Below are positions 1 to 8,292 of a DNA stretch of 64,000 nucleotides, one piece after another (positions within the stretch are counted from its first letter, which is position 1; the number at the start of each line of letters is the position of its first letter). Made by a program: the position numbers and the translations under genes. The notes under the pieces were generated by a model that saw nothing but the letters and a program-made list of their open reading frames with translations, did not search any database and was not told the DNA's origin. This DNA comes from Algoriphagus formosus (GTDB lineage: Bacteria; Bacteroidota; Bacteroidia; Cytophagales; Cyclobacteriaceae): the NCBI RefSeq assembly GCF_002807035.1, contig NZ_NIUC01000002.1, positions 897,267 to 961,266 of the forward strand, given 5' to 3'.

Positions 1-388
1 TCGCCAACAGACACATCGCCAGAAGCATCATTGTCTGCATAGTCGTTGCTCTTCGCAACCGTCAGAGCAGGCGACGCTACCGGAATCGTATTGGTGTCGG
101 TCTCAGGACCTGTCTGATCAGAGTCAGCAGTCGCGATGTTCACGATGCTTGTGCCCAGATCGCTTTCCTGAACCGTGTAATCCAACGTTCCTGTCGCGGT
201 CTCACCTGGAGCCAATGTCGTCGCAGACAAGGTCACTGCTCCTAATTTATCATCCACTACCGTCACGTTAGTCAAGATCGCTGATCCCGTGTTCTCTACC
301 GTAAACGTGTAAGTAATCACATCGCCAACAGACACATCGCCAGAAGCATCATTGTCTGCATAGTCGTTGCTCTTCGCAACCGTCAGAG
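1..388 (-). repeat. 321-bp in-gene direct repeat (DUF11 unit)
   Basis: Bases 1-67 are identical to bases 322-388, so the unit length is 321 bp, or exactly 107 codons. One complete unit lies in the window and a second is cut by the edge. Identity at the nucleotide level, not just the protein level, points to recent duplication or ongoing gene conversion among units. Confidence 0.9.
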
Positions 389-2855
389 TACAAATAGGCT
401 GAGCATCAATATCAAATCCAGTCGAAACAACACATGAAGTGCCTACAGTTCTTGCATAAACAGTTCCCGAACTTCCTGCTGCCAGACCTGAAACGGTAAT
501 AATTCCATTTATAGGAGTAAGAATAGAAGCTGGGGCAAAATTAGGATCTAATGAATATTCAACATTATTATCTACGTTAAATGAGATTTCACCAGTAGCC
601 ACCTGGCAGGTAGGCTGAATTACACTGATTACCGGCGCAATGGGAGTCTCATTTATCACCACATCCACCGGCTCAATTACAAAACAGCCAGCGGCATTCT
701 CAGCTCTGATATAATATGTACCTGAAGCGGCTACAGCAGCTGGATTCTGAAGGGAAACAGTCGCATCCTCATCTGTCCAATAAGTAAATGTCAAATCAGC
801 ATCACTTCCCGCAGTAACTGCAGCCGCAGTCAAGTCAACTGTACCTGGAGTACAAACAGCGGCTGGATCTGTTATTACTAAACTAGGTGCTGGATTAACA
901 GTAATAGTAAACTCTGTATAGCAACCAGAGAATATATCTGATTCAAAGGGGAATGCATAGTAAGTACCAGCTCCTGGGAAAGGAGTATTTGCATCAAACT
1001 GATTAGCTGTGCTTCTATCCGTACCGTCATAGAATGTATACCCATCAGGGAAGTCATAAATCGCTTCAAGCTCAGCCAGCGTAACCTCATCCTTAGGCGC
1101 GCAGAACTGAAAGTCGGAAATAAACTCACCACACTGAACATTGCTGGTGTCAAATGATATTTCGATAGGCCCTCTTAATCCGGTATCGCCGGCACATGGA
1201 TCCGATGTATCTCGTTCAATTATTAGTCCATCAACTAAAGTTGATCCAGAAATAGCTCCCACTACAGTGACCGATCCATCCACATTCATACTTGGAGTAC
1301 ATGTGTTATCAAAAAGAATCAAACAATCTTCCGTAGCTCTTAATTTATAAGTAAGCGTAGCAAGGACATCATCAACAGTCAAGCCAACATCACTGGATAA
1401 AGGCAAATCGCCAAATTCCCAAACTATACGATTAGTAATAGGGTCAAAAAATGGAGCATTATTATTATTAGGTGTTACAACCGGGTGAAATGTACCTGAA
1501 AGGCTGGCTACATCTACAATTGAACCAAAAGGAACATTAATTTCCAATACACCCTGCTCATCTCCTTCCGTAAGTGACTTATTGGTCAAATCTACAGTGA
1601 ACGTCGCTTCCTGCCCTGGTTCAATGGTATTCCCTGGTCCTAGACCATTGATATCAATAACCTGATTGAAAGCCTCTACATCAGGAACATAGGCATCTAC
1701 CGCAAAGGCTACGAAGTAAATAGCATAGAGATCCTGAGTCGTTCCGTACTTAAATCGAGTGGAAGTCTGACCGTTTGCAATGATTTCATTATTCGTATTA
1801 TCAATATTCCACATGGCAATATCGATCCCCGTATTATTCAGGATATTTGGATTCCGAGGGTTTACAACAAGATTATTACTTGCATCCCTATTTGGGGTAT
1901 AAATGGATGAATTAAAAAAGTTGGTTGTTGTGTTTAAAGGGTGGCGTAGTCGTACCCAAGTATTGGTGTTGACTCCTTCTTCGATTTCCAAAAAGTCCCC
2001 AGAGATTCCCGTGTCTCCTTCTCCGGCCATTACGCCAAGCTTCACGTTCACATCCCCATTTTGAGCAGCATTGAAGCCAGTTATCGGAAGAATCCCTTCA
2101 GCCAATGCTCCAAATCCAGGAGACTGTACAAAAGAAAAACCATCAAACAAGGTAATATCCCTCCAAGGCATTCTTTCATTTTGATATACCACTACGATTC
2201 CCCACTGACCAAAATAACCAGTAGCTCCTCCATTTCCTTCGACTAAAGCTAAATCAGCAACCGTATATTCACCTAATCCATTGTCTCTTACATATTGGGT
2301 GATATCCGAATAACCGACGAAAATGTCGGCTAGATTACCACCTGAAGAATATTGAATATCAGAGTTATCAGCAGTGATGGTGGTATATGTACCAACTCCA
2401 GGACCTTTGAGTTTAACCTGTCTTTTGTCTAGAGTTCTTCCCCCTACATTAACTAAATATTGATCAGAAGTAGATCTTCCTGACCAATATAAGCCTGCAT
2501 AAAGAATCTCCGAACAAGTAGGGTCAATCCCATTTTCTTGAGAAAAGACCAAAGTGGATGAAGAGGAGTTGAGCGTCTGGGTATCTCCATCTATATCCAC
2601 ATAGATCATTTCATTTTGAGAGTTGTTCTCGTCATCATCATAAAACTCCAAGGTGAGATTGGTATTTCCAATCATGGTGTAGTCACCCTTGATTCGGAAA
2701 ATTCCATCCGGCGGCGCCGGTGTACCTACACGTTGAGTAAATGGAACGACATTTTGATTCTGTGCATAGGCCTGATTGAAAACGCTCAGTATTAAGAGCA
2801 TCATCAAAGCAAAAGCTCCGCTGATCTTTCCAAAAATTTTGTATTGCTGATCCAT
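1..2855 (-). CDS. Large exported DUF11-repeat surface protein, 3' end outside window
   Basis: The frame is open from ATG at 2855 to the window edge, giving at least 951 codons with the C-terminus missing. Residues 1-31 are a signal peptide ending in AYA before QNQN. About residues 40-330 form a beta-rich module of the kind found at the front of Bacteroidota surface proteins, followed by Ig/DUF11-like segments. From about residue 822 the DUF11-type repeat starts (TLTVAKSNDYADNDASG) and begins again 107 residues later. Such proteins are usually exported by the type IX system or end in a gliding-motility-type C-terminal domain; that end is not visible, so the export route is inference. It starts 31 bp after the small exported protein on the same strand, suggesting one operon. 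The ligand or role cannot be read; adhesion is the usual guess. Confidence 0.8.
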   Translation of the reverse strand, partial: MDQQYKIFGKISGAFALMMLLILSVFNQAYAQNQNVVPFTQRVGTPAPPDGIFRIKGDYTMIGNTNLTLEFYDDDENNSQNEMIYVDIDGDTQTLNSSSSTLVFSQENGIDPTCSEILYAGLYWSGRSTSDQYLVNVGGRTLDKRQVKLKGPGVGTYTTITADNSDIQYSSGGNLADIFVGYSDITQYVRDNGLGEYTVADLALVEGNGGATGYFGQWGIVVVYQNERMPWRDITLFDGFSFVQSPGFGALAEGILPITGFNAAQNGDVNVKLGVMAGEGDTGISGDFLEIEEGVNTNTWVRLRHPLNTTTNFFNSSIYTPNRDASNNLVVNPRNPNILNNTGIDIAMWNIDNTNNEIIANGQTSTRFKYGTTQDLYAIYFVAFAVDAYVPDVEAFNQVIDINGLGPGNTIEPGQEATFTVDLTNKSLTEGDEQGVLEINVPFGSIVDVASLSGTFHPVVTPNNNNAPFFDPITNRIVWEFGDLPLSSDVGLTVDDVLATLTYKLRATEDCLILFDNTCTPSMNVDGSVTVVGAISGSTLVDGLIIERDTSDPCAGDTGLRGPIEISFDTSNVQCGEFISDFQFCAPKDEVTLAELEAIYDFPDGYTFYDGTDRSTANQFDANTPFPGAGTYYAFPFESDIFSGCYTEFTITVNPAPSLVITDPAAVCTPGTVDLTAAAVTAGSDADLTFTYWTDEDATVSLQNPAAVAASGTYYIRAENAAGCFVIEPVDVVINETPIAPVISVIQPTCQVATGEISFNVDNNVEYSLDPNFAPASILTPINGIITVSGLAAGSSGTVYARTVGTSCVVSTGFDIDAQPICTLTVAKSNDYADNDASGDVSVGDVITYTFTVENTGSAILTNVTVVDDKLGAVTLSATTLAPGETATGTLDYTVQESDLGTSIVNIATADSDQTGPETDTNTIPVASPALTVAKSNDYADNDASGDVSVG

Positions 2856-2886
2856 AATATATGGGATTTAGATCTGAATTATTTAA

Positions 2887-3405
2887 TTAGACAGGCTGCG
2901 AATAGAAGTAAAGAATTTTCACCGCTGGATTCTGAATAGATGAAACCATAGCTTGAACATCCGATTGGGAAATCGGCACTTGAGACAAAATGAAAACCAC
3001 TTTCAAGGAAGGCATTTGCTCCTCGATACCGGAAGGCAAAGCGATCGCTTTATCCGAGTCACTAGAAACTTTTAATTGAAGAATCTCCACAGATTCCAAA
3101 GCATCAACCACTTCAGATAGACGACTTATCCCATTCATTCTTACTTCGGCTTTGTGAGCACTGCCTTCTTCAGGAAGTTTAATTCTCCCTTGCGTCACAT
3201 AGATGATCGATTGGCTTCCGTAGAGGTAATCTCGATCTATCCCGAGTTCTGATGCCTCCTGAGATCCTAAAAATTGATTCAACTCACTGATATTCTGTGC
3301 ATTTACCTTCGAAACAGTGAAAAATGACAGCATCAATAACAATAATCCAAAAATGGAAACCCGAGGGGCTGATTTGGATTTGAAAATCAAGGTAGAAGTA
3401 TTCAT
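2887..3405 (-). CDS. Small exported protein of unknown function
   Basis: 172 residues from ATG at 3405; a longer frame reaches a TTG at 3441, but the ATG gives a clean signal peptide (basic start, hydrophobic stretch IFGLLLLMLSFF, cleavage after VNA before QNIS). The mature part is about 140 residues with no domain I recognise. It ends in an alternating hydrophobic strand (VKILYFYSQPV) and has a leucine-rich-repeat-like feel (VEILQLKVSS, MPSLKVVFIL), which is weak. It sits directly upstream of the large DUF11 protein on the same strand, so it may be its partner or chaperone; that is inference from position only. Confidence 0.7.
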   Translation of the reverse strand: MNTSTLIFKSKSAPRVSIFGLLLLMLSFFTVSKVNAQNISELNQFLGSQEASELGIDRDYLYGSQSIIYVTQGRIKLPEEGSAHKAEVRMNGISRLSEVVDALESVEILQLKVSSDSDKAIALPSGIEEQMPSLKVVFILSQVPISQSDVQAMVSSIQNPAVKILYFYSQPV

Positions 3406-3727
3406 AGCTTTTAAAATTTTCTCGATTCTTTTATCCACCAAATCTCAAGAGGAGATATGATGGCATTAATTTGCTGTAAAAATACACTTTAATGTTTTTC
3501 ATTTCCAAACCTTTTTCAAAAAAATTTGATACGTAATGCAAAATTTTTGGTATGAAATGAATTTTTACTACTCTAAAATGCAATATTGTTTAATGTTTAG
3601 TCTTTTTTATTAAACATTTCGGAAAAAACTTTTTTCTTGCATCTTTTTGTCCAGAATTAATAACTGGACAAAATTTTCAGCCTTTTGACCCACTTTATGT
3701 ATCTTGATCTCAGAAAAATTTGGTTCT
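3406..3727. other. Divergent AT-rich intergenic region
   Basis: This 322-bp gap separates two divergent genes. On the minus strand TTTG (3506-3509) and TATTTTTA (3477-3484) lie 21 bp apart, close to the Bacteroidota -33/-7 pattern, and could drive the small exported protein and the DUF11 gene. I see no RNA gene or other structure. Confidence 0.4.
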
Positions 3728-5155
3728 ATGGAAAGCACATTAGATATAACGACAACCAATCTTCAAGACATTCTTAAAAAACAGCAACAAACTGCAGTCG
3801 CCTGGAGATCTTCTACCGCTCAGGAAAGAATCAATCGATTAAAGGCAATCAGATCTTGGATCAAGGATCATCAACAAGCCATCAGAACAGCTCTTTGGGA
3901 TGATTTTCAAAAACCGGAAACGGAAACAGATCTTTCGGAAATCTTTCCGGTAACCTCAGAGATCAACCATTCTATCAAACATCTAAAATCTTGGATGAAG
4001 CCCAAGTCCGTGTCTACACCGATGCCCATGCTTGGGACTAAAGCCAAGGTACAATTTGAACCAAAAGGTGTGACGCTGATTATTTCACCGTGGAATTACC
4101 CATTTAATCTCGCAATAGGGCCATTGGTCTCGGCACTCGCCGCTGGCTGCCCTGCAATTATCAAACCTTCCGAACTCACGCCTCATACATCGGCTTTGAT
4201 TGCAGAAATGATTCAAGATATATTTAATGTGGATGAAGTGACGGTGATTCAAGGGGATGCATCTACAGCCCAGGCACTTTTGGCCTTGCCTTTTGACCAT
4301 ATATTTTTTACAGGCAGCCCGCAAATCGGTAAAATCGTCATGGAAAATGCTGCAAAGCACCTGACTTCAGTCACTTTAGAGCTAGGAGGAAAGTCACCAA
4401 CAATCGTTACCGAATCAGCAGATATCAAAGATGCTGCGCAAAAGATCATCTATGGAAAGCTGGTGAATTGCGGGCAAACCTGTGTCGCTCCAGACTATAT
4501 TTTGGTGCAAGAATCGCAAAAAGACTTACTTCTAGCTGAATTGAAGCAGGCTATTAAGCAAATGTATGACCCGGACTACAAAGGGATAGAAAACTCCAAG
4601 GATATGGCGAGGATTGTAAATGATAGGCACTTTTCAAGATTAGAATCCTACTTGGATGATGCTGCAGAAAAGGGAGCTGAAATAGAATTTGGAGGAAAAA
4701 AAAATCATCACCATCGATTTATCGAACCTACACTGATTACCAAAGTGCAGGATGAAATGCTAGTCGCTCAAGAAGAAATTTTTGGACCAATTCTTCCAAT
4801 TCTTACATATACTGATCTTCAAGAAGCCATTGACTATATCAATAAAAAGCCAAAACCCTTGGCGCTTTACATTTTTGATCAAAGTAAGCAATACGAAGAG
4901 GTGCTACTCCAAACGAGTGCAGGAGGAGCAGTTATCAATGACTGTGTGCTCCATTTCATCCATAATGAGTTACCTTTTGGGGGTGTGAACAACAGCGGAA
5001 TTGGAAAAGCTCATGGATATTATGGCTTCTTAACTTTCAGCAATGAAAAAGCCGTATTGAAACAACGCGTGGGCTTAAACAACGCGACCCTTTTACGACC
5101 TCCCTTCGGAATAAAAACAAAACAAATTATTCAATCACTTATCAAATGGTTTTAA
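3728..5155 (+). CDS. Aldehyde dehydrogenase, class 3 type
   Basis: 475 residues from ATG at 3728; an upstream TTG at 3704 is less likely. It oxidises aldehydes to acids with NAD(P)+. The family landmarks are present: the active-site Asn in PWNYPFN (about N123), the cofactor Lys in IIKPSE (about K146), the general-base Glu in LELGGKSP (about E218) and the catalytic Cys in CGQTC (about C252). The length and the C-terminal NNSGIGKAHGYYGFLTFS resemble the class 3 group, which takes fatty or coniferyl-type aldehydes; the substrate here is not determined. The esterase lipoprotein follows 1 bp after the stop, so the two are very likely co-transcribed. Confidence 0.93.
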   Translation: MESTLDITTTNLQDILKKQQQTAVAWRSSTAQERINRLKAIRSWIKDHQQAIRTALWDDFQKPETETDLSEIFPVTSEINHSIKHLKSWMKPKSVSTPMPMLGTKAKVQFEPKGVTLIISPWNYPFNLAIGPLVSALAAGCPAIIKPSELTPHTSALIAEMIQDIFNVDEVTVIQGDASTAQALLALPFDHIFFTGSPQIGKIVMENAAKHLTSVTLELGGKSPTIVTESADIKDAAQKIIYGKLVNCGQTCVAPDYILVQESQKDLLLAELKQAIKQMYDPDYKGIENSKDMARIVNDRHFSRLESYLDDAAEKGAEIEFGGKKNHHHRFIEPTLITKVQDEMLVAQEEIFGPILPILTYTDLQEAIDYINKKPKPLALYIFDQSKQYEEVLLQTSAGGAVINDCVLHFIHNELPFGGVNNSGIGKAHGYYGFLTFSNEKAVLKQRVGLNNATLLRPPFGIKTKQIIQSLIKWF

Positions 5156-5156
5156 T

Positions 5157-6041
5157 ATGACAAGCGAACAATTTTTATCAAAAGCTTCGAAATGGATTTT
5201 TTACAGTTTCTTTTTTGCAGTTGTTCTTCTTCAGGGATGTAGCTCCACAGATGACCCATTACCGGATGGCCCTCTGATGGCCATGGAACTTACCAATGAG
5301 GCATATGGAACAGATACCCGCCAAGTGATGGATGTATTTCTCCCTGCCGGGAGGACTTTGGAAGACACCCCCACACTTATATATATACACGGGGGCGCTT
5401 GGATAGATGGGTCCAAGGAGGAGTTTTTGGAGTTTCGCACAGCATTCGAACAAGCTTTACCGGACTTTGCCTTTGTCGCCATCAACTACCGCCTTTATAA
5501 TTTCATTACAGATAGCAATGGATTTCCAACCCAAGAAAATGATGTGATAGCTGCCGTAGAGTATGTGCTGGAAAATCAACTCGAATGGAATATCAGTGAT
5601 GAAATCTACCTAGCAGGGGCCAGTGCAGGAGGTCATTTGGCACTTTTACATGCCTATAAGCATCAAGAAATCGGAAATATTAAGGCGGTAATGGCTTTGT
5701 TCCCTCCTACTGAACTTGAATCACTGCACAGTTTTAACTTTGTAACGCAATCAGGATTGACAGCATTATTGGGAGGAACGCCGGAGTCAAATCCAGATGC
5801 TTATTTCCAATCTAGCCCGGTAAATTTTGTTAGTAGCTCTACTGTTCCCAGTATCTTCTTTCATGGTACCGAAGATACGGTAGTACCGATTTCACAGAGT
5901 GATTTGCTTGCAGCCGAATTAACTGGCGCTGGGGTAAATTTCCAGTATGAAATCATTGAAGGACAAGGCCATGGTTTTACGCCAGCTACTTATGCATCAG
6001 TGATTTCAGACGTGGAAGGCTTTATTAATTCGCTACGCTAA
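5157..6041 (+). CDS. Alpha/beta-hydrolase lipoprotein (esterase-like)
   Basis: 294 residues. Residues 1-27 are a lipoprotein signal with lipobox LLQGC (C28). The fold belongs to the carboxylesterase/BD-FAE group: oxyanion-hole motif YIHGGAW (about 76-82), nucleophile Ser156 in GASAG, Asp240 in GTEDTVVP and His272 in GQGHGF, so the triad is complete. It should hydrolyse a small ester, facing the periplasm or the outer membrane. The gene starts 1 bp after the aldehyde dehydrogenase stop. The pair could process an ester and the aldehyde derived from it, though one enzyme is cytoplasmic and the other exported, so a shared pathway is only a guess. Confidence 0.88.
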   Translation: MTSEQFLSKASKWIFYSFFFAVVLLQGCSSTDDPLPDGPLMAMELTNEAYGTDTRQVMDVFLPAGRTLEDTPTLIYIHGGAWIDGSKEEFLEFRTAFEQALPDFAFVAINYRLYNFITDSNGFPTQENDVIAAVEYVLENQLEWNISDEIYLAGASAGGHLALLHAYKHQEIGNIKAVMALFPPTELESLHSFNFVTQSGLTALLGGTPESNPDAYFQSSPVNFVSSSTVPSIFFHGTEDTVVPISQSDLLAAELTGAGVNFQYEIIEGQGHGFTPATYASVISDVEGFINSLR

Positions 6042-6049
6042 AAAGAAAA

Positions 6050-6071
6050 AACCCTGCCTATTGGCAGGGTT
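6050..6071. terminator. Intrinsic terminator between convergent genes
   Basis: A 9-bp perfect stem (AACCCTGCC / GGCAGGGTT) with a 4-base loop. On the minus strand it is followed by a T-rich run, so it best serves the sigma-factor operon; it may also stop the esterase transcript. Confidence 0.8.
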
Positions 6072-6080
6072 ACCGTTTCC

Positions 6081-6314
6081 TTAGACTTTTTGAAGTCCCG
6101 TAGAATGGGCTCTCGATTTGATAGCCTTTACTACTTTTTCCGAAGGTAGAGGTCGGATTTGATCGAGTGACTCTATCGTGCTCAGCATTTCTAGGTATTC
6201 TTGCATGAGATCTTGATCATCCCGCAAGGCCTGCATTAAGAGTTCTTGTTCTACCTCCGGCATTTCCTGATAGATATATCTGACCAGGTCATTTGGGGTA
6301 AATAGTTTTGTCAT
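6081..6314 (-). CDS. Minimal soluble anti-sigma-like protein
   Basis: 77 residues from ATG at 6314, overlapping the 3' end of the sigma-factor gene by 26 bp in another frame; a TTG at 6320 is a less likely start. The pattern NDLVRYIYQEMPEVEQ, then LRDDQDLMQEYLEML, resembles the helical anti-sigma domain in which a short Leu/Tyr helix is followed by E(x)nE and a D-x-x-L-x-x-E-Y/L segment. There is no zinc-binding HxxxCxxC motif and no membrane segment, so if it binds the sigma factor it does so as a free cytoplasmic protein. The assignment rests on pattern and translational coupling and is inference. Confidence 0.6.
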   Translation of the reverse strand: MTKLFTPNDLVRYIYQEMPEVEQELLMQALRDDQDLMQEYLEMLSTIESLDQIRPLPSEKVVKAIKSRAHSTGLQKV

Positions 6315-6891
6315 AGGCAAAATTTATTTGTTTCATTTTCTTTCGTAAGTGGATCAATGCGTAGCGCATTCTTCCTAAAGCTGTATTGATGCTGACACCT
6401 GTCTGATCGGCAATTTCCTGAAAACTCATATCCATGTAGTGCCGCATAATCAACACTTGCTTTTGAGCTTCTGGCAATTCATCGATCAATCTTCTGACAA
6501 GTGCAATCTCTTCTTCTTTCACTTTTTCGTCTTCCGCATTTCCTTCTGAAAAGCGCAAGGAATTGAACACATTGGAACCATCTTCCATCATGATCATCGG
6601 ATACCGCTTAGCTTTCCGAAAGTGATCTACTGCCAAATTGTGCGCGATTCGCATGATCCAAGGCTGAAACTTGCCTTCTTCATTGTATCGATCAGAATTT
6701 AGCGTGTTGATGACTTTCACAAATACCTCTTGCAAGAGATCCTCTGCCAAATCCTGATCTTTTACAATCAGAAAAATAGTAGTGAATACTTTTGACTTAT
6801 AGCGATCTACTAATAGATCAAAGGCGGCCTCATGGCCATTACGATATTGCGTGATCAACTCACCATCTCGGGGTCCTATCTGCTTACTCAT
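6289..6891 (-). CDS. ECF-type RNA polymerase sigma factor
   Basis: 200 residues, the usual size for a group 4 sigma factor. Region 2 is clear at about residues 20-95 (LLVDRYKSKVF, DLAEDLLQEVFVKV, PWIMRIAHNLAVDHFRK), and region 4 at about 135-190 (LPEAQKQVLIMRHYMDMSFQEIAD, then a helix-turn-helix TGVSINTALGRMRYALIHLRK). It directs RNA polymerase to a set of promoters not identifiable here. The overlapping downstream gene probably encodes its regulator. The upstream 336 bp hold no recognisable housekeeping promoter. Confidence 0.93.
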   Translation of the reverse strand: MSKQIGPRDGELITQYRNGHEAAFDLLVDRYKSKVFTTIFLIVKDQDLAEDLLQEVFVKVINTLNSDRYNEEGKFQPWIMRIAHNLAVDHFRKAKRYPMIMMEDGSNVFNSLRFSEGNAEDEKVKEEEIALVRRLIDELPEAQKQVLIMRHYMDMSFQEIADQTGVSINTALGRMRYALIHLRKKMKQINFAYDKTIYPK

Positions 6892-7227
6892 TGTTTATAG
6901 TTTATGAACAACGTAAAAGTCTAAGCCATAGTATAGATTTTGGTGATTTTTGATTTTTAGTGAGAAATGGATTTAAAAGTAGTGTTTTAGACTACTTCTC
7001 CCAAATGGATTTGAGGATTTTTTTATTCCTCGTAGTTTCCCCAAATTTTATTCTGATTTTATTCAAAATTGTAATTTCTAATCTAAAACTATTGGGAAAC
7101 TTTAAAACAAAACCAATTCAAGTGCCAAAAAATGTTAAATCCAAAAAAGATGCCTTTTCAAAAAGTAAATTCTGCCAAGGTCTTTCCGTAGGCATTCCTT
7201 AACTTCGTCCTTAGAAATATAAAGACT
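6892..7227. other. Divergent AT-rich gap, no gene seen
   Basis: The gap separates the sigma-factor gene (leftward) from the DUF3127 gene (rightward). The open frames here lack coding character. I found no TAnnTTTG element, hairpin or RNA gene, although promoters for both genes must lie here. Confidence 0.5.
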
Positions 7228-7581
7228 ATGGAACTGAGCGGAAAAGTAATTCAAAAACTGGCAGAGGTCAGTGGTAACTCTAGAAACGGAAATACCTGGA
7301 GAAAGCAGGAATTCATCATCGAAACTCCTGGAAACTACCCAAAAAAGGTGTGTGTAGCCCTTTGGGGAGACAAAATCGATCAATTCCCAATCTCAGAGGG
7401 AGAAGAGGTAAAGCTAAGCGTTGATCCAGAGAGCCGAGAGTACAACGGAAGATGGTACACGGATATCAAAGCATACCGAGTAGAAAAAATGGGAGCTGGC
7501 ACAGAAAATACTTCTGCAGCCAATGCCCCACTCGATGTGGACACTTTTCATTCTGACGAAGAAGACCAGCTACCCTTTTAA
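7228..7581 (+). CDS. DUF3127 protein with SSB-like acidic C-terminal tail
   Basis: 117 residues. Residues 1-90 match what I know of the DUF3127 family, a Bacteroidota family with OB-fold-like features (LSGKVIQKLAEVSG, WRKQEFIIET, YPKKVCVALWGDKID, NGRWYTDIKAYRV). After a Ser/Ala/Asn-rich linker the protein ends in DEEDQLPF, closely resembling the acidic LPF tip by which SSB recruits repair and replication proteins; the true SSB at 52773 ends in DDDDDLPF. A role in binding single-stranded DNA or RNA is plausible but inferred. An acidic hypothetical gene follows after 11 bp, probably in the same operon. Confidence 0.8.
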   Translation: MELSGKVIQKLAEVSGNSRNGNTWRKQEFIIETPGNYPKKVCVALWGDKIDQFPISEGEEVKLSVDPESREYNGRWYTDIKAYRVEKMGAGTENTSAANAPLDVDTFHSDEEDQLPF

Positions 7582-7592
7582 ATAAAAAAATC

Positions 7593-8054
7593 ATGTGGGA
7601 CGATTTTGATGATGAAGATCCGGATTTCGATGGAGATGATGAGTTCGACTTTCGAAAAGAACAGGATAGAATCTACAAGCACCCCTTAATGAAGAAAGCG
7701 AAAGATGTCGTAGATCTCACGAGGGCACTGGTCGGAAGTCTTGATGAGGCACGAAAGGAGCTCTATGGTAGCATCATGATGGAAGATGCCATGATTATGA
7801 GCGCCAAATTCGCGGGAGCGGAAGCTATTCCTGATTTCGTCGCAAAAATGGAAAATGCCATGCTTATGAAAATCCATGCCAAAAGCCTGAATTCCATGAC
7901 CTACCAGCTAGCCATGGAAGAAACTCACGCCGAAGAGCATCTTCAACTACTCCGTGCAGCTATTGAAGAATACAGGAAACTATTTTTGGAATGGATCAAG
8001 GGTTTTGATCCTTCTGAAAAATACGATGACGGGTGGGGAATCTTTACGGATTGA
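7593..8054 (+). CDS. Hypothetical acidic-N-terminus helical protein
   Basis: 153 residues, not recognised. The first 20 residues are almost all Asp, Glu and Phe (WDDFDDEDPDFDGDDEF). The rest looks alpha-helical with many Met and Ala, and there is no signal peptide or membrane span. It is 11 bp downstream of the DUF3127 gene and shares its terminator, so the two are likely co-expressed. The acidic start could mimic nucleic acid or bind a basic partner; this is speculation. Confidence 0.75.
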   Translation: MWDDFDDEDPDFDGDDEFDFRKEQDRIYKHPLMKKAKDVVDLTRALVGSLDEARKELYGSIMMEDAMIMSAKFAGAEAIPDFVAKMENAMLMKIHAKSLNSMTYQLAMEETHAEEHLQLLRAAIEEYRKLFLEWIKGFDPSEKYDDGWGIFTD

Positions 8055-8086
8055 AAAAAACGCTAATCAAAAAATATGATTCAATT

Positions 8087-8117
8087 AAGCCGATTGGTAT
8101 TTCAATCGGCTTTTTTA
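8087..8117. terminator. Intrinsic terminator
   Basis: Stem AGCCGATTG / CAATCGGCT with a 6-base loop followed by six T on the plus strand. It ends the DUF3127 operon and may also act on the leftward purK-purE transcript, which ends just before it. Confidence 0.85.
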
Positions 8118-8124
8118 ATATAAT

Positions 8125-8277
8125 CTATTCAAGCTGCCCAGAACCAAACCGAAAGCCCATCCAAGCTCCACCGATCATTAGAACCAGGGCTAAACCGATC
8201 AACAAAATCAAGATCGACAGGGGCATTTCCCAATCTTCTCCACTGATTTTGAATTTGACAGGTCTATTCCAGTTCAT
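8125..8277 (-). CDS. 50-residue single-span membrane protein
   Basis: A short frame from ATG at 8277 to TAG at 8125. It starts MNWNRPVKFKISGEDWEMPL, continues with one hydrophobic helix (about residues 19-40, LSILILLIGLALVLMIGG) and ends in a short polar tail. It starts 15 bp after the purE stop and reaches almost to the terminator, so it fills the end of the purK-purE operon. Coding is supported by the tight spacing, the ATG start and the clean N-in/span architecture; no homologue is known to me and no link to purine synthesis is evident. Confidence 0.65.
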   Translation of the reverse strand: MNWNRPVKFKISGEDWEMPLSILILLIGLALVLMIGGAWMGFRFGSGQLE

Positions 8278-8292
8278 AGCGTGATAAAACTT

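Noticed and set aside
6960..7202. 80-codon plus-strand frame in the sigma/DUF3127 gap
   Set aside because: Composition (Phe, Ile, Lys, Asn) is that of random AT-rich DNA and there is no ribosome-binding site.
8125..8277. Idea that the 50-residue membrane protein is a type I toxin
   Set aside because: It sits at the end of a purine operon with no antisense RNA promoter or antitoxin visible.
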